DNA of 20,657 bases from Burkholderiales bacterium. GTDB taxonomy: Bacteria; Pseudomonadota; Gammaproteobacteria; Burkholderiales; Nitrosomonadaceae. Below the pieces are notes generated by a model. It made no database searches. It was given only the letters and a program-made list of their open reading frames with translations, and had not been told where the DNA came from. This document shows, piece after piece, positions 7,401-15,006 of this stretch (position 1 is the first letter of the stretch; each line of letters opens with the position of its first letter). The stretch is taken from the NCBI GenBank assembly GCA_024235735.1, contig JACKLU010000024.1:1-20657 (forward strand). Direction: 5' to 3'. Both the position numbers and the translations under genes were made by a program.

Positions 7401-9623
7401 CTAATCCATGAAATTAAGCGAAACGCCGTCGATAAACACCGCATCATCGATCGGTTTGCCGTCGAGTCCCATCACTACCAGATGCACGCTGATATCGTTC
7501 TCGCCAAGCGCCAGCATGCGCTGCACCGCATCGGTCGCATCAATACGGAAATTGCGCGGTTCGTGATGATTTAAAGGGCGCTGGTCGAAACGGCGTGTTT
7601 TAGGCAATGGTTTGTCGCAATGGCCGGGGCCGCCGTAACATGAGCCATGAAACGTTGTTACCTGTCCGACATAATGCGGATTATTGTCTATCGGCGTCTC
7701 GACTGTGGCGTCAGGCGCATTCAGGAATATGCGAATGATGGCATTGAACAGATTGGCGACATGCATGCGGTGCAAGCGGATTTCCACCTTGCGGTGCGTA
7801 TCGAGCACCTGCGGTTTTACACCGGCTTTTTCGGCGTTGAATCGCACCAGTCCCTGTTGCGCATACACCGGATAGTGATAGGTGTCGCGCAGATATTCAT
7901 AGCCAAGCTTGCGCGTGCTGAGCGTGTCGCTGACATTCATCGACCACGGCGGCAGCGCGCCGTTCAGATCTTCGGGATCGAGACCCGGATTCAATTCCTG
8001 CCAGACGGCCCACAACCGGTCAACATTCGAATGATGCGCCCAGAAAACCGGATCAAACGCCGTCACGCGGTTATCGGTCATGTAGCCGTAATTCGGGTTG
8101 TAGATGTTCTGCGGATCGGGAGTGTCGATGCCGATGGCTTTGTTCGCAGCAAGAAAGACCGGATTCTGGCCGCCGGAAAAATTGTGCATGCCGTTGTGCA
8201 TTTCTTCCAGCCAGCCGAAATGGTGATCGTACTCGGGGCCGCCGCCGAACTGGTTCCAGTTTTTCGATGACAGCAGCAGCTGCACATCCGCGGCAGTCGG
8301 GTAATGCGTCGCGGCGCCGATAGAACCCGGCCAGCGGTTCGGAAACCACAGCGGATTGGCGCGGCGCAGTTCGGCATAGATCGCCGCCACTTTATCGGAC
8401 CAGACGGCTTTGCCTTCGCGCAGTTGCAACGCATAGTCAATTTTTGCCGCCTTGAGAAAGCGCAGGCCGGAATGGAACACTGTGCCGGCCTTCTGTAATC
8501 GGGCGAGATTGGCGAGCTCCGTATCGGTGAACAATCGGCTGTCCTTCAGCGTGGCAAGTCCGGTGTTGTCCAGAAAACAGCCGTACGCATCCGGCAGCAC
8601 GCCGATGTCCAGTTGTTCGGTATCGTAAGTTTTACGGTTGACGTCGGCGTAATCGCTCCACGACCAATAGGGCAGCGTGATGCGCGCGTCGTAATCCTGT
8701 AGCGTCTGTTCGAAAAAATACAGATACAGCCGGTGCCACGGCAGAAACTGCTCCCAGCCGTGCTGGCAGGAATCGGTGTGAATGCGCGCCCAGTAGTTGA
8801 AACTGCGTTCATCAAAAATGTGCGGATCGTAGGTGTACATGCAGGCCAGCGCCTCGCGCAGCAGCGACAGCTCCTGCGCGGACAGCGTGCTGACTTCCTT
8901 TCTCACCTGGAGACCCTGCACCGCGTTGCTGATTTCGCTGCTGTGCTGTTTCGACACGGTATGCAGCGCATCACCCCTGGCCAGTGCGCGCAGGGTTGTG
9001 CGCGATAAAACCGCGCCATCGTGGGTCAGAACAACGTTATCCGACTTTACACGGCTATCGGCATCATCCGTTTCCGGGCAACCGTCGTCGATCCACGCGG
9101 CGATGAAGGCGATATCGGCCGGGCTGACCGGTTTCTGCGCCTGCCACAGCAACGGCGGAAACTGCGTGCCGTCGAATGGAAACTGGCCGCGCAGTCCTTT
9201 GATCAATCCCGACCGGTCGCTGCGCGATGATGCCGAAGATGCGGCCTCATCGCTGTTATCCACAATACCGCTCGCGGTGATTCTGGCGGGATTTTTGCCG
9301 CCGGTCGGCCAGCAATCGCCAACCGGCTGATTGCTGCCGCTGGTCAGCAGCGCCTGATTCAATGCGGATTCATCCGTATCCAGGGAAGCGCTGTCGCCAC
9401 CACCACCGCAGCAACGCCTGCCGCCGGAATTACCGGATTGCTGTTCGGATTGCGCTGATTCGGGCGCGATCAGCCGTTGCCCGTACAGTTCGGCTGATTT
9501 GAACGTATTCAAATCCCGCCAGAAAGCGCCGAGTCCCTGATAATCCGGGATACACTTGCCCTGCGCGTCATCGAGTATTTGCTGTACGCGCTGAAAGCGC
9601 GACAGCTTCTGTTTGGCATTCAT
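7401..9623 (-). CDS. Tyrosinase-family copper oxidase with long N-terminal extension
   Basis: A 740-residue protein with a central tyrosinase domain, which uses a binuclear type-3 copper site to oxidise phenols or catechols to quinones. The CuA part is IHTDSCQHGW...FLPWHR with His282, His288 and His297; the CuB part is MHNGMH (His476 and His480) and DPVFWAHHSNVDRLW (His531). About 250 residues precede the copper domain: YQGLGAFWRDL near residue 28, a Gly/Cys cluster (GGRRCCGGGG, residues 67-76), and KPVSPADIAFIAAWIDDGCPE around 164-184, which resembles the tail of a cytochrome-c-like domain although no CXXCH haem site is present. About 200 residues follow, possibly a beta-rich C-terminal domain. 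No signal peptide is seen. The ATG has GGGAG about 6 bases upstream and follows the laccase stop by 20 bases. Confidence 0.93.
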   Translation of the reverse strand: MNAKQKLSRFQRVQQILDDAQGKCIPDYQGLGAFWRDLNTFKSAELYGQRLIAPESAQSEQQSGNSGGRRCCGGGGDSASLDTDESALNQALLTSGSNQPVGDCWPTGGKNPARITASGIVDNSDEAASSASSRSDRSGLIKGLRGQFPFDGTQFPPLLWQAQKPVSPADIAFIAAWIDDGCPETDDADSRVKSDNVVLTHDGAVLSRTTLRALARGDALHTVSKQHSSEISNAVQGLQVRKEVSTLSAQELSLLREALACMYTYDPHIFDERSFNYWARIHTDSCQHGWEQFLPWHRLYLYFFEQTLQDYDARITLPYWSWSDYADVNRKTYDTEQLDIGVLPDAYGCFLDNTGLATLKDSRLFTDTELANLARLQKAGTVFHSGLRFLKAAKIDYALQLREGKAVWSDKVAAIYAELRRANPLWFPNRWPGSIGAATHYPTAADVQLLLSSKNWNQFGGGPEYDHHFGWLEEMHNGMHNFSGGQNPVFLAANKAIGIDTPDPQNIYNPNYGYMTDNRVTAFDPVFWAHHSNVDRLWAVWQELNPGLDPEDLNGALPPWSMNVSDTLSTRKLGYEYLRDTYHYPVYAQQGLVRFNAEKAGVKPQVLDTHRKVEIRLHRMHVANLFNAIIRIFLNAPDATVETPIDNNPHYVGQVTTFHGSCYGGPGHCDKPLPKTRRFDQRPLNHHEPRNFRIDATDAVQRMLALGENDISVHLVVMGLDGKPIDDAVFIDGVSLNFMD

Positions 9624-9643
9624 GGTTTCTCCCGATTGTTCAA

Positions 9644-11332
9644 TCAGTGCGCGTGCGCGACCGGTGTATTCACGACGTCGAGCACTTCCATCATGCCCAG
9701 ATCTTCATGATCCAGGATATGGCAATGCAGGACATACTGTCCGATATAATCGCGGTATTGCGTATAGACATTGGTTACCGCCGGTCCCTGCACCAGCAGC
9801 GTATCTTTCCAGACCAGCTGCGGCTTGCCGTCCGGGCCGGTGCGTTCCCACTGGAACGGATTGACGTGAATGTGGAATACATGCGGCGCGGGTGGTATGG
9901 GATTCGGAATGGCCGCCGGATCGCCGACCGTAGTCAGCGACCACATATCTACCGCGCCGAGTTCAAGCTGGCGCACGTGGTTTGGATTGAACGCGCGATA
10001 ATTGACCTGGAAATAGTTTTTCCCGCCTTTGGCATCCTGGCCGAGCTTGAAGGTGACTTCTTGCACGCCCACCGCTTGCTTGCGCAGATCGAGATCGCCG
10101 AATGGCGCGAGTGCCGCCATTTCTTCGCTGGTCGGCAGCGCCATGTCATCCGTTTCTTCAGTGATTCTCAAAATGGCGAGCAAATTCTCCGGCTCATTGA
10201 TCTGGCGCAGTGATTTTTTGCTTGACGCGGCCTGATCGATAATACGGTAATCGCCGGGCTTTTGACTGGCCTTGATCAGCACATCGCTGCGGTAGCCGGA
10301 TTGCAGTTCGATCGGCGTACCGGCTTTCCAGGTGTCGACACGGCCCAGATAATTGCCGTCCAGCGCGATTTCATGCAGGTCGTGTCCCGCGACAGCAAAG
10401 AAAATCGATTCACGGAATGCGGTGTCGATCAGCCGCCAGCGCTGCACTTCGCCGCGCTTCATGGTGATGATCGGCACGATCTGCCCGTTGATGGTGATAT
10501 GACGGCGCGAACAGTGCCAGGTATCCATTGCGCCCTGAGCGTTGCAGTTTTCCGGCGTCGGGTTGGATGGGCCGGGGAACAGGCTGGTGATGTTATTGAG
10601 TTCACCTTCCTGATCGTACAGAATGGTTTGCAGGACAAAGATTTTCTCGCTGGCGTTGGCCGCTTTCAGCGCCGCGGGTATGGTTTTCGGATCGTCTTCG
10701 ACAATCAGCGCGCCCGCCATGCCGCTGCCCACCTGAATCGCCGTCGAGCCATGCGCATGCGCGTGATACCAGTAGGAACCGACCGGATGATCCGCCGGTA
10801 CTTTCACTTCATAGCGCAAATCGCTTTGTGGCGGAATTGCCAGCAGCACATTGTCGCTATTGCCGACAGGCGACACGTGCATGCCGTGATAATGCATATT
10901 GGTGGTGTTGAATGACGCAGGCGTGGTATCGAGATAGGCATTCTGATTTTCCTGCTCGAACTGCGCCTGGATTTCATTCGGTGTTTCCACGGGCAGCCGG
11001 TTTTTCAGCATCAGATTAATCACATCACCCTGGCCGACGCGCAATGTCGGGCCGACCAGCTGGCCGTTGTAGGTGCGCAGTTTCAGCGGGCAGCCGCCGA
11101 GTGTCGTGGTTACGGCATCGGTGTATTGCACGGTCATGGTGGTATCAAGACTGCCGTTCTGCGCCCGGATGTCGGGTGGATTCTGGAACGGCTGCTTGCC
11201 GTATTGATTGATATCGATCGGCAAGTAAGCGCAATGCGGTTGAATGGTTTCGGCCATGATGGCTGAACTGCCGAGTAAGCCTGCCGTCGCGACGAAAAAA
11301 TGAAAAGCGTTTTGCATCCACCGTTTTTGCAT
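9644..11332 (-). CDS. Exported multicopper oxidase (laccase type)
   Basis: A 562-residue three-cupredoxin-domain multicopper oxidase that should couple one-electron oxidation of phenols, amines or metal ions to reduction of oxygen to water. All four copper-binding motifs are present: HYHGMH (147-152), WYHAHAHG (188-195), HVFHIHVNPF in the last domain, and HCHILDHEDLGMM (536-548), with the type-1 copper ligands Cys537 and His542 and a Met at the axial position. A Sec-type signal peptide (MQKRW start, hydrophobic FFVATAGLLGSSA, likely cut after AMA-type site near residue 27) places it in the periplasm or outside. ATG 11332 is chosen because AAGGAG lies 7 bases upstream and the signal peptide starts there; longer in-frame readings add unrelated sequence. 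It is the first gene of the minus-strand oxidase cluster. Confidence 0.95.
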   Translation of the reverse strand: MQKRWMQNAFHFFVATAGLLGSSAIMAETIQPHCAYLPIDINQYGKQPFQNPPDIRAQNGSLDTTMTVQYTDAVTTTLGGCPLKLRTYNGQLVGPTLRVGQGDVINLMLKNRLPVETPNEIQAQFEQENQNAYLDTTPASFNTTNMHYHGMHVSPVGNSDNVLLAIPPQSDLRYEVKVPADHPVGSYWYHAHAHGSTAIQVGSGMAGALIVEDDPKTIPAALKAANASEKIFVLQTILYDQEGELNNITSLFPGPSNPTPENCNAQGAMDTWHCSRRHITINGQIVPIITMKRGEVQRWRLIDTAFRESIFFAVAGHDLHEIALDGNYLGRVDTWKAGTPIELQSGYRSDVLIKASQKPGDYRIIDQAASSKKSLRQINEPENLLAILRITEETDDMALPTSEEMAALAPFGDLDLRKQAVGVQEVTFKLGQDAKGGKNYFQVNYRAFNPNHVRQLELGAVDMWSLTTVGDPAAIPNPIPPAPHVFHIHVNPFQWERTGPDGKPQLVWKDTLLVQGPAVTNVYTQYRDYIGQYVLHCHILDHEDLGMMEVLDVVNTPVAHAH

Positions 11333-11410
11333 AACAACTCCTTTCCTTAAAATGAAGGGTTTTATAAAGACGTATCTTGAGCTGCGATGAATCATTAAGG
11401 ATGTTTCTAG

Positions 11411-11570
11411 GAGGCTGTCGGACTTAAGCAATCGTAGCGAGCCGAGTGGGAGAGCGAGTGCGGATTTTCTCAATTTTGAGGCGCATAGCAAGACTATGTA
11501 ACGAAAAATCGAGGAAATATGAGCCGTTATCCCATTGGCGCAGTAGATTGGTCTTATGTCCGACAGACTC
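11411..11570. mobile_element. 160-bp MITE-like inverted-repeat element
   Basis: The ends are imperfect inverted repeats: GAGGCTGTCGGACTTAAG at 11411-11428 and CTTATGTCCGACAGACTC at 11553-11570 match in 16 of 18 positions as reverse complements. Weaker complementarity continues inward (CAATC near 11430 against GATTG near 11547; GTGGGA against TCCCAT). The interior encodes no transposase, which fits a miniature element or a deleted IS. No convincing target-site duplication is visible. It lies between the divergent laccase and HDOD genes, about 80 bases upstream of the laccase start. Confidence 0.6.
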
Positions 11571-11726
11571 TTGGTTTAACATCATACATCAACTTTAAAC
11601 ATAACACCCCGGAAATCACCAACCAGCAGAATCAATCTGTTGAACCTCAATTCGTCATCAAATGGCTGTCAGGCGCGGCTGTCAAAATTTTCCGAAATGA
11701 TCACTTTTTATGTTGCTATTCAGCCA

Positions 11727-11753
11727 TTGGCGTCAATCAGAACTTCCTATAAT
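11727..11753 (+). promoter_or_regulatory. Candidate sigma-70 promoter for the HDOD gene
   Basis: A perfect TATAAT lies at 11748-11753, preceded by TTGGCG at 11727-11732 (four of six match TTGACA) with a short 15-bp spacer. It would give a leader of about 105 nt before the ATG at 11868. The short spacer is the weak point. Confidence 0.4.
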
Positions 11754-11770
11754 GAACAGCATGTTGCAAG

Positions 11771-11838
11771 GTGTCCAGAAGCTATCCGGGGCGAGCGGTC
11801 TCTCGACGTTTTTTAGGGTGGCGGACACTATTCGATTG
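11771..11838 (+). promoter_or_regulatory. Possible structured 5' leader of the HDOD gene
   Basis: GTGTCC (11771-11776) and GGACAC (11833-11838) can pair and enclose a smaller hairpin (CGAG...CTCG) that is followed by a run of six T near 11809-11814. The arrangement could be an attenuator or a structured leader, but the stems are short and it matches no riboswitch consensus I know. Confidence 0.25.
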
Positions 11839-11867
11839 CTTTTTAATTTGAACTAAAGGTTATCAAC

Positions 11868-12782
11868 ATGAGCGGAATGGTATTAACAGATGTGGAGAAC
11901 GCGCGGCAATCAGGCGCAATCGCTGGCAGTGCCGATTTTCAACAGGTGCTCGAGCGGATTGATGAATTGCCGGCAATGCCGGTCATTGCACAGAAAATGC
12001 TTGCATTGCCGCTCAACACCGACAAGGGTGAGGCGCAGTTACTGAAACTGATTGCACAGGATCCACAAATTTCCGCGCGTGTCATAGGCTTATCGAATGC
12101 TTCGCTGTTTGGCGCGCCAGGAATGATTACTTCGATCAGTGACGCAACCATGCGGCTGGGACTGGTGCAAGTCAAATCCATCGCGATCGGCATGGCGACC
12201 ATCGCGGCATTTGCCAAGCCGCCGGAGGGTAAGTTCAATTCGACCGATTTGTGGTCGCACAGTATCGCCATTGCGAGCGTCATGCGGACGATCGCCAGAC
12301 ATATGCCCGCACGCAACAGGCCGCAGGAAGATCGCATTTTTCTGGCGGGTTTGTTGCATGACATCGGGTATAGCGTGCTGAATTATCTTGCCAGGGATCT
12401 TTCCAATAGGCTGTATGAAAAACTGAATGAATCCAAGGAAGCATCCTTGCTGGAAGTCGAGCAGGCTTTGCTGGGCGCGAGTCATGGAGAAATCGGTGCA
12501 AGGCTTGCCGCGCATTGGGGGTTGCCGCCGGAGATCATCGCGGTCATTCGTTATCATCATCAGCCCGACCATCCCGATGCGGCGATCGGTCAACCGCTGG
12601 TCAGGCTCATCAACGTGGCGGAAAAAATGCTGCCGGACTATGCCATCAGTGAGCATGTCATCGACGGGATTACAGAACAGGAGTGGCTGCAACTCGGTAT
12701 CGAGACGGCTGAAATTCAATGCATCGCCGAGGAAGTCGCGGGTATTGCAGAGCAGGTGCAGCAACTGGCTAATGCGGCTTGA
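11868..12782 (+). CDS. HDOD domain signalling protein
   Basis: A 304-residue soluble protein made almost wholly of one HDOD domain, a catalytically altered relative of HD phosphohydrolases found in bacterial signal-transduction proteins. The N-terminal helices (RIDELPAMPVIAQKML, then LIAQDPQISARVIGLSNASLFG) are typical, and ITSISDATMRLGLVQVKSIA is the classical middle motif. The HD-like part keeps LLHDIGYSVL (HDIG at residues 164-167), His206 in SHGEIGARLA and YHH at 229-231, so more metal-type residues are retained than in many HDOD proteins. AAAGG lies upstream of ATG 11868. No receiver, GGDEF or EAL domain is attached. It may act in motility, cyclic-di-GMP or stress signalling, but the partner is unknown. 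Confidence 0.9.
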   Translation: MSGMVLTDVENARQSGAIAGSADFQQVLERIDELPAMPVIAQKMLALPLNTDKGEAQLLKLIAQDPQISARVIGLSNASLFGAPGMITSISDATMRLGLVQVKSIAIGMATIAAFAKPPEGKFNSTDLWSHSIAIASVMRTIARHMPARNRPQEDRIFLAGLLHDIGYSVLNYLARDLSNRLYEKLNESKEASLLEVEQALLGASHGEIGARLAAHWGLPPEIIAVIRYHHQPDHPDAAIGQPLVRLINVAEKMLPDYAISEHVIDGITEQEWLQLGIETAEIQCIAEEVAGIAEQVQQLANAA

Positions 12783-12905
12783 TTACCGGCATGCCGATCT
12801 GAAACAATGGCCGTGGCGCGCTACAGTTACCCCATTGTGTGACTGTGACGTGTCATGGAAGCAGTCCTTAGCGTCATACACCATTCCTTTTTCCTATTAC
12901 CCGCA

Positions 12906-12930
12906 GCTTACGCTGTATTCAGCGTAATGC
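12906..12930. repeat. Hairpin-forming palindrome in the HDOD-patatin spacer
   Basis: TTACGCTG (12908-12915) and CAGCGTAA (12920-12927) form a perfect 8-bp stem with a TATT loop, and two more base pairs (GC/GC) add on if one T is bulged. No T-run follows, so it is more like a REP-type palindrome or an RNA processing stem than a standard terminator. Confidence 0.5.
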
Positions 12931-13014
12931 ACGCTTGATCACACGCGCGATTGCTGGAAGAATAACCGGAAGGTTACCCCAATACAGCTTTCCATAACTC
13001 TGAGGCGCTAAGCC

Positions 13015-14844
13015 GTGAATGATCAGACAATCAGCAATCCAGCATTGCCGACCGAGCAGGGTGTGTTCGGTTCGCTGAGCGAAGAGGCCGCGCGGAAAAT
13101 TGCCGACGCGGCAACGCGCCGGACTTTCAGGAGCGGTGAACAGCTGATTCAGCAGGGTGACGTTGGCGACAGCATGTTCATCATCCTGCATGGGCGTGTA
13201 CGCATGAGCATACGGCGCGACGACGGCAGCGAAGACGTCGTCAATATCCTCCAGCGCGGTGATCATTTTGGCGAACTGTCCTTGCTGATCGACGGACGCC
13301 GCGCGGCGACGGCGACCGCAATCATGGACACCGCGGTGCTGGAGATTTCCAGACAGGATTTTTTGGCGCTAACCCAGGCGCTGCCCGAATTTTCGATCGC
13401 GCTCAGCCGCACCATCGGCAAATGGCTGCTCGGCGCGCAGACCCGGAAAATCGCTCGCCACCGGCAGAGCATCATCGGCGTGGTGCGCACAACCGAATTG
13501 ACAGCGCAGGCCGCGCCGTCGATTGCACGTTATTTTGCCGGTAAAAATAAGACCATCGAAATTTTTACCGATCGCGTTTCATTCTGGGAATTAACCGCGC
13601 ACAAAGCCATTTTCCCCATCCATGCGCTCAGCCACTCAACCGATGAGCCAGCATTTCTGCATGCGCTGGCGGCGGCGACAAAGCGCTGCGACCATGTATT
13701 CGTCGATCTGTACGCCAGCCGGGCAACCGCCGGGTTGTTGCTGCAATGCGAACGCATCTGGTGGCTGATAGAACAAAACAAACCGGCGGAAGAAGCGTTT
13801 ACAGCGCATGCCGAGAGCATTCTGGCGCAGCAATCCGAACTCAAAAACCGCTTGCAGACCGTCTGGATTCAGCCTAAGTCCTATAATCTGGCGGACAATC
13901 CCGTGTACGCCATCCCCACGCACCTTGACGCGATGCGGTGTATTTTCAGCGTCTATCACAATGAACTGCGGCCGGCCGATCTCGCGCGGCTGTATCATAT
14001 CGCCCGAGGCGTCGAACTCGGTCTGGCGCTGGGCGGCGGCGGCGCGCATGGGCTGGCGCATATCGGCGTCATAGCCGCATTCGAAGAGCAGGGGCTTTAC
14101 TTTGACCGCGTGGCGGGCACCAGCGCGGGCGCGATTATCGCCGTGGGGCTTGGCGCCGGTTTCAATCCCAAGCATTTGCTCAGCCTGTTCAACAACGAAA
14201 TGAGGCCGCCGAAAATCGTGACCTGGTTTCCGCGCGCGACGCAGTTGCATTTATGGACGCTGTTTCGTTTCGGCTTGATCGAACAGCGGTTCCGCAAATA
14301 TCTGAAAAACCTCAAGCTCGAACAATTGCTGCTGCCGGTGCACACGATTGCAGCGGATTTGATCGGCGGTCAGGCGGTTATCCGTTCAAGCGGCGAGGTG
14401 GTCGGCTGCGTGCTCGAAAGCATCAATTATCCGGTGTTCGGCAAGCCGATCTGGCGCGACGGCCTCGCGCTGGTTGACGGCGGCGTGCTGATCAATGTGC
14501 CGAGTTCCGTATTGCGCAAGCAGCGCACGGATTACATCGTCGCCGTCGATGTCGGCACGAAACTGCATCCCGCATTCGGCAAAAACAACGCCGCAACCCT
14601 CGCCGGGGCGATGCGGCATGTCGGCTATTTCGCCACGCTCAACCGCGTGCTCGAAGTCAGTTCGCACGAACTCGCCAAGCTGCATATGTCGGAAAGCGAC
14701 TTCCTCATCACCCCCGATACTTCGGCATACCCGTTCGCCGACTTCACCCGCGGCGAACAGCTCTTCGAAATCGGCTACAATGCCGCGCAGAAAGTCATGC
14801 CGGAATTGAAGCAGCGTTATGAGGACTTTGTGGAGCGGGGTTGA
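13015..14844 (+). CDS. Cyclic-nucleotide-binding domain fused to patatin-like phospholipase
   Basis: A 609-residue fusion. Residues about 20-130 are a cNMP-binding (Crp-like) beta barrel, with the phosphate-binding region FGELSLLIDGRRAATA at 85-100. Residues about 150-320 are an unrecognised linker. From about 335 comes a patatin-like lipase: oxyanion loop GGGGAHG (340-346), nucleophile elbow GTSAG (368-372, Ser370) and DGG (488-490, Asp488), so the Ser-Asp dyad is complete. The order resembles neuropathy-target-esterase-like bacterial proteins, which hydrolyse phospholipids or lysophospholipids, usually at the membrane. There is no clear transmembrane helix. The start is GTG at 13015 with GAGG about 10 bases upstream. 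The start lies 232 bases after the HDOD gene, so co-transcription is uncertain. Confidence 0.92.
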   Translation: MNDQTISNPALPTEQGVFGSLSEEAARKIADAATRRTFRSGEQLIQQGDVGDSMFIILHGRVRMSIRRDDGSEDVVNILQRGDHFGELSLLIDGRRAATATAIMDTAVLEISRQDFLALTQALPEFSIALSRTIGKWLLGAQTRKIARHRQSIIGVVRTTELTAQAAPSIARYFAGKNKTIEIFTDRVSFWELTAHKAIFPIHALSHSTDEPAFLHALAAATKRCDHVFVDLYASRATAGLLLQCERIWWLIEQNKPAEEAFTAHAESILAQQSELKNRLQTVWIQPKSYNLADNPVYAIPTHLDAMRCIFSVYHNELRPADLARLYHIARGVELGLALGGGGAHGLAHIGVIAAFEEQGLYFDRVAGTSAGAIIAVGLGAGFNPKHLLSLFNNEMRPPKIVTWFPRATQLHLWTLFRFGLIEQRFRKYLKNLKLEQLLLPVHTIAADLIGGQAVIRSSGEVVGCVLESINYPVFGKPIWRDGLALVDGGVLINVPSSVLRKQRTDYIVAVDVGTKLHPAFGKNNAATLAGAMRHVGYFATLNRVLEVSSHELAKLHMSESDFLITPDTSAYPFADFTRGEQLFEIGYNAAQKVMPELKQRYEDFVERG

Positions 14845-14929
14845 GCCATGGTATTTTTTGGTTGTGTGATGCAGCTTTTGCAGAATCTTGCGCCATAAGT
14901 TTTCATAATAAGAACAATTGATTAGAAAA

Positions 14930-14946
14930 ACAGAAAGTGTTTCTGT
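14930..14946 (-). terminator. Possible terminator of the AT-rich gene
   Basis: ACAGAAA and TTTCTGT form a 7-bp stem with a 3-nt loop. Read on the minus strand it lies about 60 bases past the stop of the 641-residue protein and its 3' arm runs into four further T. The stem is AT-rich and so only moderately stable. Confidence 0.4.
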
Positions 14947-15006
14947 AAAAAATTCCCCTTATGTTATTCTTCTGATGATTGTTCATTCATTTTCTGCCAC
15001 TCTTTC

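Larger units (their letters stand above)
11333..11867. other. 535-bp divergent intergenic region
   Basis: This stretch separates the minus-strand laccase start from the plus-strand HDOD start. The first 78 bases form the laccase leader: reading the minus strand, a good Shine-Dalgarno and an upstream TATAAA-like box are seen, but no convincing -35. The next 160 bases are the MITE-like element. The rest (11571-11867) holds a candidate promoter at 11727-11753 and a possibly folded leader at 11771-11838. A 77-codon open reading frame begins inside the element at 11519 but has no recognisable features and is not called. Confidence 0.6.

Noticed and set aside
11519..11752. 77-codon open frame starting inside the MITE-like element
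   Set aside because: No ribosome site, no family resemblance and a start within an inverted-repeat element.
12906..12930. Rho-independent terminator after the HDOD gene
   Set aside because: The stem is good but there is no T-run on either side, so it is listed only as a palindrome.
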